From: Nitratireductor sp.
GTDB lineage: Bacteria > Pseudomonadota > Alphaproteobacteria > Rhizobiales > Rhizobiaceae
Reading direction: 5' to 3'
DNA length: 64,000 nucleotides
NCBI RefSeq assembly: GCF_017794765.1
Contig: NZ_CP051236.1
Span: 2,990,176 to 3,054,175 of the forward strand
Part shown: piece after piece, positions 29,039 through 38,360 of the stretch
Numbering within the stretch: position 1 is the stretch's first letter
Layout: every line of letters begins with the position of its first letter
Notes under the pieces: model-generated
The model's database searches: none
What the model was told of the DNA's origin: nothing
The model's input: the letters and a program-made list of their open reading frames with translations, nothing else
Translations under genes and position numbers: made by a program

Positions 29039-29147
29039 ATGCAGTTTTTCCTGTCGCACGGACTTGAGACGATTTTAGCGACAATTTCGCTTTTTCAACC
29101 TTCCCGGCGCGATTAAAAATCCGGATTTCTATCTGGAGTTGTGTACG

Positions 29148-29687
29148 ATGCGTTGTTTGAAACTGATTCTGGTTGTCGCACTTTGTCTTGTCGGCACACA
29201 AATTGCGACTGCCGGTCGGCTTTTATCAGCAACCAGCAGCCGCATATGCCTGGACGGCTGGAACGAGCGTCGCGCGATGCGGCACCTCTTTCCCGGCCGA
29301 ATGCAGTTGACACTGGGCGACATGCATCGTCGCCATTGGCTCGAGCGTTGCCGCACTGACTATCGCTTGCACCACCGTCCGATTCCCTCATGGTCGCCCT
29401 GGCACGATCCGCATGGCCGCTTTGCAGGCTATTTTTACGGTTTCAACGATGTGTACGGTCCCGGCCGCCGGCCATTGTTAAGGCCGCGCCACGGTGCACG
29501 GTCGTTCTACTGGCGCTATCGGCCTGCGCAGCGCACAGGGGTGGCGCGCGCTTATCCCGGCCATGCTGCTCGAGCAGCACATCTTGCCTGGTGCGACAGT
29601 AAATATCGTTCGTTTCGAGCGTCCGATAACACGTTTCAGCCCTATCGCGGCCCACGCAAACACTGTGTTTCACCCTATGGCCGGTAG
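29148..29687 (+). CDS. BA14K family secreted protein, copy 2
   Basis: The product is about 179 aa with a signal peptide ([21 protein letters not shown]), a long Arg/His/Tyr-rich central part, and a C-terminal BA14K domain ([20 protein letters not shown], then [14 protein letters not shown]). The domain is nearly identical to copy 1 over about 30 residues, but the central regions differ, so the pair has diverged. GGAG lies 9 nt before the ATG. The next gene is convergent, with only about 30 nt between stops. Function beyond envelope location is not known. Confidence 0.85.
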   Translation: MRCLKLILVVALCLVGTQIATAGRLLSATSSRICLDGWNERRAMRHLFPGRMQLTLGDMHRRHWLERCRTDYRLHHRPIPSWSPWHDPHGRFAGYFYGFNDVYGPGRRPLLRPRHGARSFYWRYRPAQRTGVARAYPGHAARAAHLAWCDSKYRSFRASDNTFQPYRGPRKHCVSPYGR

Positions 29688-29716
29688 GGCGACCTTTCGC
29701 AAAACGGAAGATGCGC

Positions 29717-30577
29717 TCAACCGTGAAACCGCGCCCGATAAGCTCTGGGCGTCATGCCGCGCAGTGCCTTGAACTGCCGGTTGAAATTGGCCAATGAGCG
29801 ATAGCCGACTGCAGCAGCCACATGGCCGATTGGCTGCTCACTCGAGGAAAGCCGCATGCACGCTTCGCCAATGCGCAGCCGCATTACGTAGTCTGAAATG
29901 CTGGTCCGCGTGTGTCGGCGAAACAGTCGATGCAGGCCGGAGGGACTGAGCGCCGCGATCTCGGCCAGCTCTCCGTTGGTAACCCCATCAGCGTAGTGTT
30001 TGTGAATATGCGCCAGCACGCGATCTATCCGTTCGCGGTCAGCCCGGTCGAGATCGCGCGCCGCCACCGTGCTTGCAAGAGGCTCCGCCTCCGCATCCTC
30101 CGCCAGAAGCAGCAGAACCCGTACCAGCGCCAGAAATCGCTCGCCCGGACCCGCCTCGAAAAGGTCCTCGATCAGGGGCCGTACCCGCTCGGAAATCTGC
30201 GGCGAAAAGGCAAGCCCGGTTTCCGCCCTGGCCAGGAGCCCTGCGATGGGACGTAACTCCGCAAAGCCCTCCCCCAAAGCCGCTGCCCATTCGTGACGAA
30301 ACCACATGACCAGCGCCACATGGGGGTGCGATGGGTTCCGCCGTGCGCGCGAAGCCCATGTATGTGGCAGGTTAGCGCCCACCAGCACCAGATCGCCGTC
30401 GTCATACTCCCCCACATGATCGCCGACGAAGCGCTGCCCCGTGGAATTGAGCGTCAGCGTCAGCTCGTATTCGGGATGATGATGCCATTCAAAGGGAATG
30501 CCATCCTCGAGCCGGCGATTGAGCATGCTCCAGGAGGCACCCGGCACGGTCGGCAAGGTCTCCAGAAACGGCCTCAT
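29717..30577 (-). CDS. AraC family transcriptional regulator
   Basis: The product is about 286 aa. An N-terminal cupin-like sensor (WHHHPEYELTLTLNSTGQRF, GDLVLVGANLPHTW, about residues 25-80) resembles those binding small sugars or acids. The C-terminal double helix-turn-helix (about 190-286) includes GELAEIAALSPSGLHRLFRR and the second helix plus signature AAAVGYRSLANFNRQFKAL, then GMTPRAYR. It diverges from the dioxygenase gene across 119 nt and is the likely regulator of that gene. Upstream in-frame codons up to 30673 are probably not translated. Confidence 0.88.
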   Translation of the reverse strand: MRPFLETLPTVPGASWSMLNRRLEDGIPFEWHHHPEYELTLTLNSTGQRFVGDHVGEYDDGDLVLVGANLPHTWASRARRNPSHPHVALVMWFRHEWAAALGEGFAELRPIAGLLARAETGLAFSPQISERVRPLIEDLFEAGPGERFLALVRVLLLLAEDAEAEPLASTVAARDLDRADRERIDRVLAHIHKHYADGVTNGELAEIAALSPSGLHRLFRRHTRTSISDYVMRLRIGEACMRLSSSEQPIGHVAAAVGYRSLANFNRQFKALRGMTPRAYRARFHG

Positions 30578-30696
30578 CCAGCGCTCCACAACTATTAAAC
30601 GCCATAATCGTATCAATATTGGCCAGCTGAGTACAACACCGCTCCGTTGGTCGCGGTATTCTGAGGCCTGCAATCGAGGATATCCGGGAGGAAACC

Positions 30697-31647
30697 ATGC
30701 AGGAAGCCGTCATCAAGCGCGATGCGCACCCCTCGACCAGCAAGGTCGGCACGCAGCTCAAGGACATCGTAAAGACACTTCCGCTGCGCGTTCTCTCTGA
30801 AAACGACTGGCAACACTGGGTTACCAGAGGCTACGTCATCGTGCGTCAGGCCGTGCCGAGCGAGAATGTCGAGCGTCTCGTCGACCTGCTATGGGCGTTT
30901 GACGAAAAAGACCCCAACGACCCTTCGACCTGGTATGCCCCGCAGCGCCGCGAGCACAGGATGAAGGAGCTCAACAACACCGGCATGCTGGAGATTTATA
31001 ATCACCAGTATCTGTGGGACAATCGCATGGAACAGCGTATCTACGATGCCTTCGTTGACATCTGGGACCGTGAAGACCTCTGGGTCACCATCGACCGTGC
31101 CAATCTGAACGCGCCAAAGAAAAACCCCGGCAATCCGAACGGTTTCATCCACTGGGATGCAGACACTTCGCTCCGCCCCCTGCCCATCGGTGTTCAGGGT
31201 GTGTTGAGCCTGAAGAAGCAGGACGGCGATGTCGGAGGTTTCCAGTGCATTCCCGAGCTCTTCGAGCATTTCGACGAGTGGGTCGAAACCCAGCCCGCCG
31301 ATCGTGACCCGATGCATCCAGACACGACCGGCTTCAAGATCACCAATATCGACATGGAGGCAGGCGATCTCCTGATCTTCAACTCGCTTCTGGCGCATGG
31401 TGTCCGGCCCAACCATTCGAAGGACCGGGTCCGGATGGCGCAATACATCTCCATGCACCCGGCCGAGTTCGAGAATGAGGAAGAACGCCTCGAACGCATC
31501 CGCCTCTGGCGCGAACTCGACCACCCCAAACGCGACGCCTTCCCCGGCGACCCACGCGAATGGGAAAAGAAGCACGCGAAAACGGCAGAGCTTACGGAGC
31601 TGGGAGAGAGGCTGCTGGGATTGAAGCGCTGGCCACTCGGGACCTGA
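30697..31647 (+). CDS. Phytanoyl-CoA dioxygenase (PhyH) family protein
   Basis: This 316-aa protein looks like an Fe(II)/2-oxoglutarate oxygenase. The facial triad can be read as HWDAD (about residues 148-152, His and Asp) and LLAHGVRPNHSKDRVRMAQY (about 228-247, second His and the 2-oxoglutarate-binding Arg). GYVIVRQAVPSENVERLV near residue 48 is the usual family entry. A GGGAGGAAACC ribosome binding site precedes the ATG. The divergent AraC regulator implies substrate-induced expression, perhaps on a catabolic substrate. The substrate is unknown. Confidence 0.85.
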   Translation: MQEAVIKRDAHPSTSKVGTQLKDIVKTLPLRVLSENDWQHWVTRGYVIVRQAVPSENVERLVDLLWAFDEKDPNDPSTWYAPQRREHRMKELNNTGMLEIYNHQYLWDNRMEQRIYDAFVDIWDREDLWVTIDRANLNAPKKNPGNPNGFIHWDADTSLRPLPIGVQGVLSLKKQDGDVGGFQCIPELFEHFDEWVETQPADRDPMHPDTTGFKITNIDMEAGDLLIFNSLLAHGVRPNHSKDRVRMAQYISMHPAEFENEEERLERIRLWRELDHPKRDAFPGDPREWEKKHAKTAELTELGERLLGLKRWPLGT

Positions 31648-31676
31648 CAACGCAAGCCAATGACTTGCGCATGGCT

Positions 31677-32012
31677 TCACTCTCCTGTCAGCGCTCGCGC
31701 TCCTGGCAGGAGAGGACTTATATCCAGCCCTTTCGACAACCTCACAACGTCCGTCTCTGCGTCGACAAGGCAGACAAAGACCGGCCGATAGGCATCCGAC
31801 AAGCTGGGGCCAGCCACCACCGCCACGTCATAGCCTGGCAAACCACCAGCGTCCGGCAAGACAATAGGATCCGGCCAAATCTCACGGGCCGCCTCAAAAC
31901 AACGCGAAGTCACCTCCATCTGCCTTTCGAATTGAATGGAAGCGTCATCAGCCGAAGCTGTTGAAGAATATAAAATTAAACACTGCAAAAAATATATATT
32001 AAATAACCGCAT
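31677..32012 (-). CDS. Orphan small secreted protein in AT-rich DNA
   Basis: The product is 111 aa with a probable signal peptide (FNIYFLQCLILYSSTASA, cleavage after ASA). A mature part of about 88 aa has two Cys and readable alternating hydrophobicity (PGYDVAVVAGPSLSDAYRPVFVCLVD). I do not recognise a family. The 5' part of the gene and its upstream region are strikingly AT-rich compared with neighbours, and no strong ribosome binding site precedes the ATG. It is convergent with the dioxygenase gene. Either a recently acquired gene or a fast-evolving secreted protein would fit. Confidence 0.5.
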   Translation of the reverse strand: MRLFNIYFLQCLILYSSTASADDASIQFERQMEVTSRCFEAAREIWPDPIVLPDAGGLPGYDVAVVAGPSLSDAYRPVFVCLVDAETDVVRLSKGLDISPLLPGARALTGE

Positions 32013-32100
32013 GATATAACCAACAACTCAAAAGAAAAGGAACATAATCACAAATATCTCTACGGAAAAGTAAGATTTTTTATTTATTTAAAAAAAGCGG
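31965..32100. other. AT-rich patch
   Basis: This stretch is dominated by A and T, with runs such as AAAAAATATATATTAAATAA and TTTTTTATTTATTTAAAAAAA, in a window that is otherwise clearly GC-rich. It covers the start of the orphan secreted gene and its upstream region. It may be promoter DNA, a target of a nucleoid silencer, or the edge of a transferred segment. No transposase, att-like repeat or integrase is seen beside it. Confidence 0.6.
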
Positions 32101-32134
32101 GTGAGAACGATAATTTTGGGAGGCCGCCTGAGGC

Positions 32135-32428
32135 TCACCGAAAAGCCACGCCGATCTCCGTCAGGCTGCGCCAGCGGATCACAGCCATGCGGACACGGTC
32201 GCTGCCCTCAATCTCGACGTAGAACTCATCGGGCACCGCACAGATGTCGCCGAAGCGGATGCGGGCGCCGCTTTCGCTCAGATCGCGCACCATCCCCAGA
32301 AGCATGCAGGTGCCGTTGTTCCAGAAGAGCCGGGCGTGCCGCTCCAGGGGATCGCGCGGTTCGTTGCGTCGCTCGGTGGAAGCCGGGCGCCCCGAAGATA
32401 ATCGTCTTTCCGCATCCGAAATCATCAC
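32135..32428 (-). CDS. PilZ domain protein
   Basis: This 97-aa protein is essentially one PilZ domain. ERRNEPRDPLERHARL holds the Arg-rich c-di-GMP-binding start (RxxxR-like), and VRDLSESGARIRFGD carries the D/N-x-S-x-x-G motif. The last strands (VRMAVIRWRSLTEIGVAFR) close the barrel. It is probably a cytoplasmic c-di-GMP receptor; no output domain is attached. A GGDEF diguanylate cyclase lies 11.5 kb away in the same window, with no evidence that the two are partners. Confidence 0.85.
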   Translation of the reverse strand: MMISDAERRLSSGRPASTERRNEPRDPLERHARLFWNNGTCMLLGMVRDLSESGARIRFGDICAVPDEFYVEIEGSDRVRMAVIRWRSLTEIGVAFR

Positions 32429-32525
32429 CGTCTCCTCGGATTTGCCCTCTCCTGGAGAGCCGCGCTGCGAAAGTCGTGCCAGCAGTCCGTTTCATGGTGG
32501 GACAGGCATATGAAGGAGCGGTAAA

Positions 32526-32557
32526 GAAAAAGGCCGCGGACGGTGCCGCGACCTCTC
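32526..32557 (-). terminator. Intrinsic terminator after ilvC
   Basis: On the minus strand GGTCGCGG pairs with CCGCGGCC (one U-G wobble) around CACCGT and is followed by TTTTTCTTT, about 22 nt beyond the ilvC stop. This is a standard rho-independent terminator. Confidence 0.85.
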
Positions 32558-32578
32558 TTTCTGGAATGTGGAAAAAGA

Positions 32579-33646
<1,068 letters not shown>

Positions 33647-34297
33647 CTAGACCCTGTCCCGGCCTGCCGTCTCTCCTTTTCGCACTCCGAAGAGCACGAA
33701 AAACTGATCTACCGCCTCCTCTGCAAGCGCAGCATGATTTTCCGGTCGGCGGACGCCGGCCTCGCCCAGAAGCATGCGCACATGAAGGTCGCGCACGATC
33801 AGGCCGTAAAACGTGTGATAGGCAGCATCCCGGTCATGATAGGCGATGAGCCCGCGCTGCCGGCCCGCCTCCAGCAGCGCGCCTGCGCGCTTGTCGATGC
33901 CATGTCGCCCCCGCTCGATGAGCAGCGCCCCCAGCCGGCTGCCCTCACGGCTCGCCTGCCCGATCGCCAGCCGATTGAGCGCCAGCGAAACGTCCCCGCT
34001 CAAAACCTGCAGAAGATCATTGGCGAAATCCACCAGATGCGCACGAAAGCGGCCATGGTCGAGCTTTTCGCCACTGTCGATCCGGGCGCGTACCTTGCTC
34101 GCCTGATGGGCGATCATCGCAGCCAGAAGCCCGTCGCGGTCGCCGAACCATTTGTACAGGCTTTCCTTGGAGCAATTGGCCGCCCGCGCAAGTCCTGCGG
34201 TCGTCAGCGCGCGTTCACCGCCCTCCACCAGAAGCCCGAGCGCCTTGTCCAGAACCGCGCGCTGGCGCGGTGTATATTCGTCCTGCATTTCCGGCAT
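33647..34297 (-). CDS. TetR/AcrR family regulator next to ilvC
   Basis: The product is about 216 aa with an N-terminal TetR DNA-binding domain: AVLDKALGLLVEGGERALTTAGLARAANCSKESLYKWFGDRDGLLAAMI, helix-turn-helix near residues 30-55. The C-terminal ligand domain is all-helical and I cannot assign an effector. Several starts are possible (GTG 34306, ATG 34297, ATG 34288); none has a strong ribosome binding site. A perfect 16-bp palindrome upstream (34333-34348) is the likely self-operator. Co-orientation with ilvC suggests, but does not prove, control of it. Confidence 0.88.
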   Translation of the reverse strand: MPEMQDEYTPRQRAVLDKALGLLVEGGERALTTAGLARAANCSKESLYKWFGDRDGLLAAMIAHQASKVRARIDSGEKLDHGRFRAHLVDFANDLLQVLSGDVSLALNRLAIGQASREGSRLGALLIERGRHGIDKRAGALLEAGRQRGLIAYHDRDAAYHTFYGLIVRDLHVRMLLGEAGVRRPENHAALAEEAVDQFFVLFGVRKGETAGRDRV

Positions 34298-34332
34298 GTG
34301 GCGCACGAAGGTTTCTGTTCCCGCTTCTCTAT

Positions 34333-34348
34333 CGTACCGTACGGTACG
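34333..34348. promoter_or_regulatory. Perfect 16-bp palindrome, probable TetR operator
   Basis: CGTACCGTACGGTACG is self-complementary over all 16 bases and lies 36 nt upstream of the ATG at 34297. A palindrome of this size just before a TetR-family gene is the usual pattern of an autoregulatory operator. The rest of the 242-nt gap up to 34540 contains no gene I can support. Confidence 0.65.
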
Positions 34349-34539
34349 GTTCTGTCACACCAGCCACCGGATTGCAAGCCGGATCGCGAGCAACAGCTCC
34401 GACTTTCGGGAAAGCATCGAGAAGAGGCGAAAATCCCCGCTTCCGGGCAGAATGCGGGGAGCGTATGGACATTCTGTTGCTGCCTGGAGCATTCGCCGCG
34501 AGGCAGCACAGAGGCCCTTTCAGGAAAACCGATAAAGCT

Positions 34540-35121
34540 CTACCGCCCGCACTGGCGCATCTGCTGAGCGTATTGATTGGCCATGCTCGCGGCCTTTCGG
34601 GCCGATTTCTGCATATGGGGATTGTTGCGCCACACGCCGCGTCGATATCCTGCATGCCCGGCATAATAGTTTAGATAGAGCCCATAAGCGTCGTTGAGTG
34701 CGACACCGTTGGTCCTGTGGCTGGTCTGATGATACCAGCCGACAAAGTCGACGGCATCGGCAAAGCTCGTGCGCCGCGCCATCATATTACCGGTTTCGCG
34801 CTTGTAGCGCTGCCAGGTGCCATCGAGCGCCTGCGAATAGCCATAAGCGCTTGAAGCGCGTTTCCACGGTATGAAGCCGAGCAGCTTCCTGCGCGGCGGG
34901 CGTGCATCCGCATCAAAGCCGGATTCGATCCGGATCGTCGCCATCAACACCTCCGCAGGCACACCATATTTGCGCTCGGCGCGCTTGGCCTCCGTGTACC
35001 AACCGCCAAAAAGGCCCTGCTTCTGGTCGAAGACGGTACAAACATTGTTGATGCTGCGCGGCGTCGAAGCACAGCCTGCCAACGCCAGCGCGAGCAGCAT
35101 GGTCACTGCAGCTATACGCAT
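34540..35121 (-). CDS. Lytic transglycosylase-like lipoprotein
   Basis: The product is about 193 aa and has a lipobox (MLLALALAGCAS, Cys at about residue 19), so it should be a lipoprotein. The SLT/lysozyme-like fold is seen in VPAEVLMATIRIESGFDADAR (catalytic-type Glu near residue 72), AYGYSQALDGTWQRY and YGLYLNYYAGHAGY. Family enzymes cleave peptidoglycan glycan strands. I used the ATG at 35121, which gives the signal peptide; an upstream open stretch to 35184 lacks this logic. It stands alone on the minus strand. Confidence 0.82.
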   Translation of the reverse strand: MRIAAVTMLLALALAGCASTPRSINNVCTVFDQKQGLFGGWYTEAKRAERKYGVPAEVLMATIRIESGFDADARPPRRKLLGFIPWKRASSAYGYSQALDGTWQRYKRETGNMMARRTSFADAVDFVGWYHQTSHRTNGVALNDAYGLYLNYYAGHAGYRRGVWRNNPHMQKSARKAASMANQYAQQMRQCGR

Positions 35122-35239
35122 GGAACACCTCAAAACCCGCACCCCATGCATAGGCTGGCGAATCCTAAGAAACCCTATTCGCACGCGTTAACGCTCTGGG
35201 CAATTCCGTGACCAGATGCGGCTCAAATGGAGCGCAGGC

Positions 35240-35980
35240 TCACCCTTCGCAGGCCCGCATGAAGCGACGGACGGTTTGTGCCATGCCATGTTCCAGCGCA
35301 TCGGCAGTAAGCCCATGCCCGATAGAGACTTCACAAAGGCCGGGTATGCGAAGCGCCAGCGCAGGAAGGTTCGCCACCGTCAGATCGTGCCCAGCATTGA
35401 CACCGAGCCCGACCGCCATGGCGGCATCTGCCGTTTTACCTAGCTTTTCCAGTTCGATAGCGGCTTTTTCGGAATCATCGTGGCAAGCACCATACGGCCC
35501 CGTGTACAATTCGATCCGGTCCGCCCCCAGCGCGGCAGCGGTCGGCACCTGCTCCGGATCCGGGTCGGCAAAGAGCGAGACCCGAAAGCCCTGCTTTTTC
35601 AGCCGCGCGATAATGGGCTGAAGAAACTCGCCCTGCCCGGAAAAATCCCAGCCATGGTCCGAGGTCGCCTGCGCCGGGTCGTCCGGCACCAGCGTCACCT
35701 GTTCTGGCTGGTGCTCTTCCACGAGAGCAAGAAATTCCTCAGTGGGATACCCCTCGATGTTGAACTCGCGGTCGGGAAATTCGTCATCCAGCAACGCCCG
35801 GATCTCCGGCAGGTCGGAAAAGCGGATATGCCGCTGGTCCGGTCTGGGATGGACCGTCAGCCCGCTGGCACCCGCCTCCAGGGCAATACGGCCAAGTCCC
35901 GTAACGCTCGGCCATGGCAGGTCGCGCCGATTGCGCAGCATGGCAATAGCATTGAGATTGACGGAGAGTTTTGCCGGCAT
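35240..35980 (-). CDS. pdxJ: Pyridoxine 5'-phosphate synthase
   Basis: This 246-aa TIM-barrel enzyme condenses 3-amino-2-oxopropyl phosphate with 1-deoxyxylulose 5-phosphate in the DXP-dependent vitamin B6 pathway. Diagnostic stretches in order are [67 protein letters not shown] and [13 protein letters not shown]. The start at 35980 gives [10 protein letters not shown], as usual for the family; the open frame extends upstream without support. It is divergent from the 36100 gene. Confidence 0.96.
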   Translation of the reverse strand: MPAKLSVNLNAIAMLRNRRDLPWPSVTGLGRIALEAGASGLTVHPRPDQRHIRFSDLPEIRALLDDEFPDREFNIEGYPTEEFLALVEEHQPEQVTLVPDDPAQATSDHGWDFSGQGEFLQPIIARLKKQGFRVSLFADPDPEQVPTAAALGADRIELYTGPYGACHDDSEKAAIELEKLGKTADAAMAVGLGVNAGHDLTVANLPALALRIPGLCEVSIGHGLTADALEHGMAQTVRRFMRACEG

Positions 35981-36099
35981 TGTCGATTTCAGCTTTCTAA
36001 GACGTTTTGGATCGTCCCCGCTCCATAGCGCGATCAGACGGGAACGGACAGGCCCAGACAGCGTTGATAATGCAAGCAGCAAGCGGTCAGGAGAGAAAA

Positions 36100-36507
36100 A
36101 TGACCATCAACGATACTCCTCCGAATGTACGGCGCATCGAGACCAGTCGCGAGGATGCCTACGCTTTCGAGGTCGTGGGACACATCACGGCAGCCGACGT
36201 GGAGAACCTTTATGGTCTTCTCGAAGGCGCCTATGAGGTGCATGACAAGATCGACCTGCTTGTGATCATCCACGACTATGAAGGGTTTGACTGGCAGGCG
36301 GCCTTCAAGGAACAGACGATACTGGGCAAAACCCACGCACTGAAGCACATTCGCAAATATGCCGTGGCAGGCGGCCCCGCCTGGATGGGCACGACCATCG
36401 CCCTTTTCCGCCCGTTCTTCACCATGGAGATGGAACACTTCCCTTATGAGAAGGTCGAAGAAGCGTGGAAATGGCTGGGAGCCGAACCCGCTTCTCCACC
36501 GGGATGA
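36100..36507 (+). CDS. SpoIIAA-like (STAS-fold) family protein
   Basis: This product of about 135 aa has the SpoIIAA-like family pattern: [21 protein letters not shown], then [22 protein letters not shown], then [22 protein letters not shown] and the C-terminal [10 protein letters not shown]. These soluble STAS-fold proteins of unknown function are common in proteobacteria. The ATG at 36100 is preceded by AGGAGAG. A 36-nt convergent gap separates it from the helicase gene. Confidence 0.85.
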   Translation: MTINDTPPNVRRIETSREDAYAFEVVGHITAADVENLYGLLEGAYEVHDKIDLLVIIHDYEGFDWQAAFKEQTILGKTHALKHIRKYAVAGGPAWMGTTIALFRPFFTMEMEHFPYEKVEEAWKWLGAEPASPPG

Positions 36508-36543
36508 TCGCCTCTGGCACAATTCCGGGAGCGTGGACGCGCC

Positions 36544-37671
36544 CTACCGCACGATGGTCAGACGCTCGGAAGCGCGGGTGATCGCCGTATAGAGCCAGCG
36601 CTGGCGGGTATCGCGGAAGGCATAACTCTCATCAAAGAGCACCACCTCGTCCCACTGCGAGCCCTGCGCCTTGTGAACTGTCAGTGCATAGCCGTAATCG
36701 AAATCGTCGAACCGCTTCTTGGTCTGCCATGGAATTTCCGCTTCCGGATCTTCAAAGGCCGCCTTAAGCAGCTTGATCTTGGCCACGCCGCGATCAGGGT
36801 CGTCTTCCTCCGGTGAGACCAGAAGATTGATGCCCGGTTTCACCGTTTCCCTGGAAGAGGTCATCACCTTCCAAAGCGACCCGTTGAGCAGCCCCTTGGC
36901 CGGATCATTGCGCAAGCATACGAGCTTGTCTCCGGCCTGAGGATAATCGGCATCAAATCCCTTCAATTCGCGCAGGCGCTGATTGTAGCGCCGGCGTGTG
37001 CGGTTGGTTCCTACCAGGACCTGATCTGCCGAAAGCACAAGGTCCTGATCGACCTCGGCCTTCGAGATCACCTTTGCAGCGCCATAATCGCCATGGGAGA
37101 TTTCGCGCCCTTCACGCACATCGAGCGCAAGCTGAATGATGGGATTGTCCCGCGCTTGCCGATGAATTTCCGTCAGAAGGTGGTCGGGTTCATGCTCGGT
37201 GAAAAATCCGCCCCCGGAAATCGGCGGAAGCTGGCCGGGATCCCCCAGAACCAGGATGGGCGTTCCAAACGACATCAGGTCACGGCCAAGTGCCTCGTCA
37301 ACCATCGAGCATTCGTCAATGATTACCATGGCTGCCTTGGCAATGGGACTTTGCCGGTTGAGCGAGAACGTCGGAGAGATGGACGTGCGCCCCGTCAGTT
37401 CATCCTCCACTTCCTCCTCGCCACGCGGACGATAAATGAGCGAATGAATGGTACGGGCATTACTGGCCCCGCGCGAGCGCAGAACCTGAGCCGCCTTGCC
37501 GGTGAACGCGGCGAACTGAACATCGCCGTCCACATGTTCGGCAAAATAGCGCGCCAGCGTCGTCTTTCCTGTCCCGGCATAGCCGAACAGACGGAAAACT
37601 TGGCTTTGACCGGCCTTGAGCCAGCTTGCCACGGCGTTGAGCGCCGCGTCCTGTTGCGGGGAGAATTCCAT
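36544..37671 (-). CDS. RecD/Dda-like superfamily 1 helicase
   Basis: This 375-aa ATP-dependent DNA helicase is short and carries the SF1 motifs in order: FGYAGTGKTTLARYFA (Walker A, near residue 29), KAAQVLRSRG (Ia), MVIIDECSMVDEAL (II), LVLGDPGQLPPI (III), YALTVHKAQGSQWDEVVLFDE (V-like) and YTAITRASERLTIV (VI). It lacks the N-terminal regions of RecD2, so it resembles Dda or TraA/RecD-type single-stranded DNA helicases. No neighbouring recombination gene is present. Confidence 0.9.
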   Translation of the reverse strand: MEFSPQQDAALNAVASWLKAGQSQVFRLFGYAGTGKTTLARYFAEHVDGDVQFAAFTGKAAQVLRSRGASNARTIHSLIYRPRGEEEVEDELTGRTSISPTFSLNRQSPIAKAAMVIIDECSMVDEALGRDLMSFGTPILVLGDPGQLPPISGGGFFTEHEPDHLLTEIHRQARDNPIIQLALDVREGREISHGDYGAAKVISKAEVDQDLVLSADQVLVGTNRTRRRYNQRLRELKGFDADYPQAGDKLVCLRNDPAKGLLNGSLWKVMTSSRETVKPGINLLVSPEEDDPDRGVAKIKLLKAAFEDPEAEIPWQTKKRFDDFDYGYALTVHKAQGSQWDEVVLFDESYAFRDTRQRWLYTAITRASERLTIVR

Positions 37672-37719
37672 GCTGTCCAGAAAGCAGATTCGCTTTCGCC
37701 TGAACAGGCCGCAGCAGCG

Positions 37720-38217
37720 CTAATGATGGGGGGAAAAATCCCGGCCCGGCCAGGTGGTGACCGGAGGCTCCGGCATGACGTCTTCACCAAGATGGCTTGT
37801 TACATAGAAGACATCTTGCCAAAGCTCGTCATCGCCCCTGTCGCTCAGCACCCGGAGCATGATGAGATAGCGTTTGCGCGCTCTAACACCACAGACCGGC
37901 GGCGACCGCAGACTGTATCGCCTGCGCCAGCGCTGGGCACGCTCACGAACCACGTAATAACCGTTTCCGGCAGGGTCTTCGAAACTCGCCTCAATGATCA
38001 TGCCATGACGGAGTGGTCGAACTTCCTTGACCGAAAGATCGTACCGGATCTCCGCCTTGTTGTGATCAATGGTAAAACCTCCCCCAACGATATCAAGCAG
38101 CGGCCTCTTGGAAGGCGGCTCGTAAGTGGCCCAGCCGATGGTGAACAGAAGGATTGAAACCGCAAATGTGCACAGGAACAACCGCCAGGTCACCGTGGAT
38201 TCATCGAGTCTCGCCAT
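37720..38217 (-). CDS. Membrane-anchored hypothetical protein
   Basis: The product is about 165 aa. A single N-terminal transmembrane segment (WRLFLCTFAVSILLFTIGWATY, about residues 12-33) precedes a basic, beta-rich domain (EIRYDLSVKEVRPLRHGMIIEASFEDPAGNG) and a His-ending tail. The domain is predicted to be periplasmic. I do not recognise a family. The ATG at 38217 gives MARLDESTVTWR. The preceding 143-nt gap is partly AT-rich (TAATATATTATATG) and probably contains its promoter. Confidence 0.65.
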   Translation of the reverse strand: MARLDESTVTWRLFLCTFAVSILLFTIGWATYEPPSKRPLLDIVGGGFTIDHNKAEIRYDLSVKEVRPLRHGMIIEASFEDPAGNGYYVVRERAQRWRRRYSLRSPPVCGVRARKRYLIMLRVLSDRGDDELWQDVFYVTSHLGEDVMPEPPVTTWPGRDFSPHH

Positions 38218-38360
38218 GCGACCACTCCACCGCGCTGCGGGAAGCATATAAAGTAGCCGGCTAATATATTATATGCAAGCACCCGGCTTGCGATTGCCGT
38301 TCCAGCCCTTCTGGGCCGGCGACCCTTCACAAGCTTTGGGAGAAGCAGAAACGCTCTACT

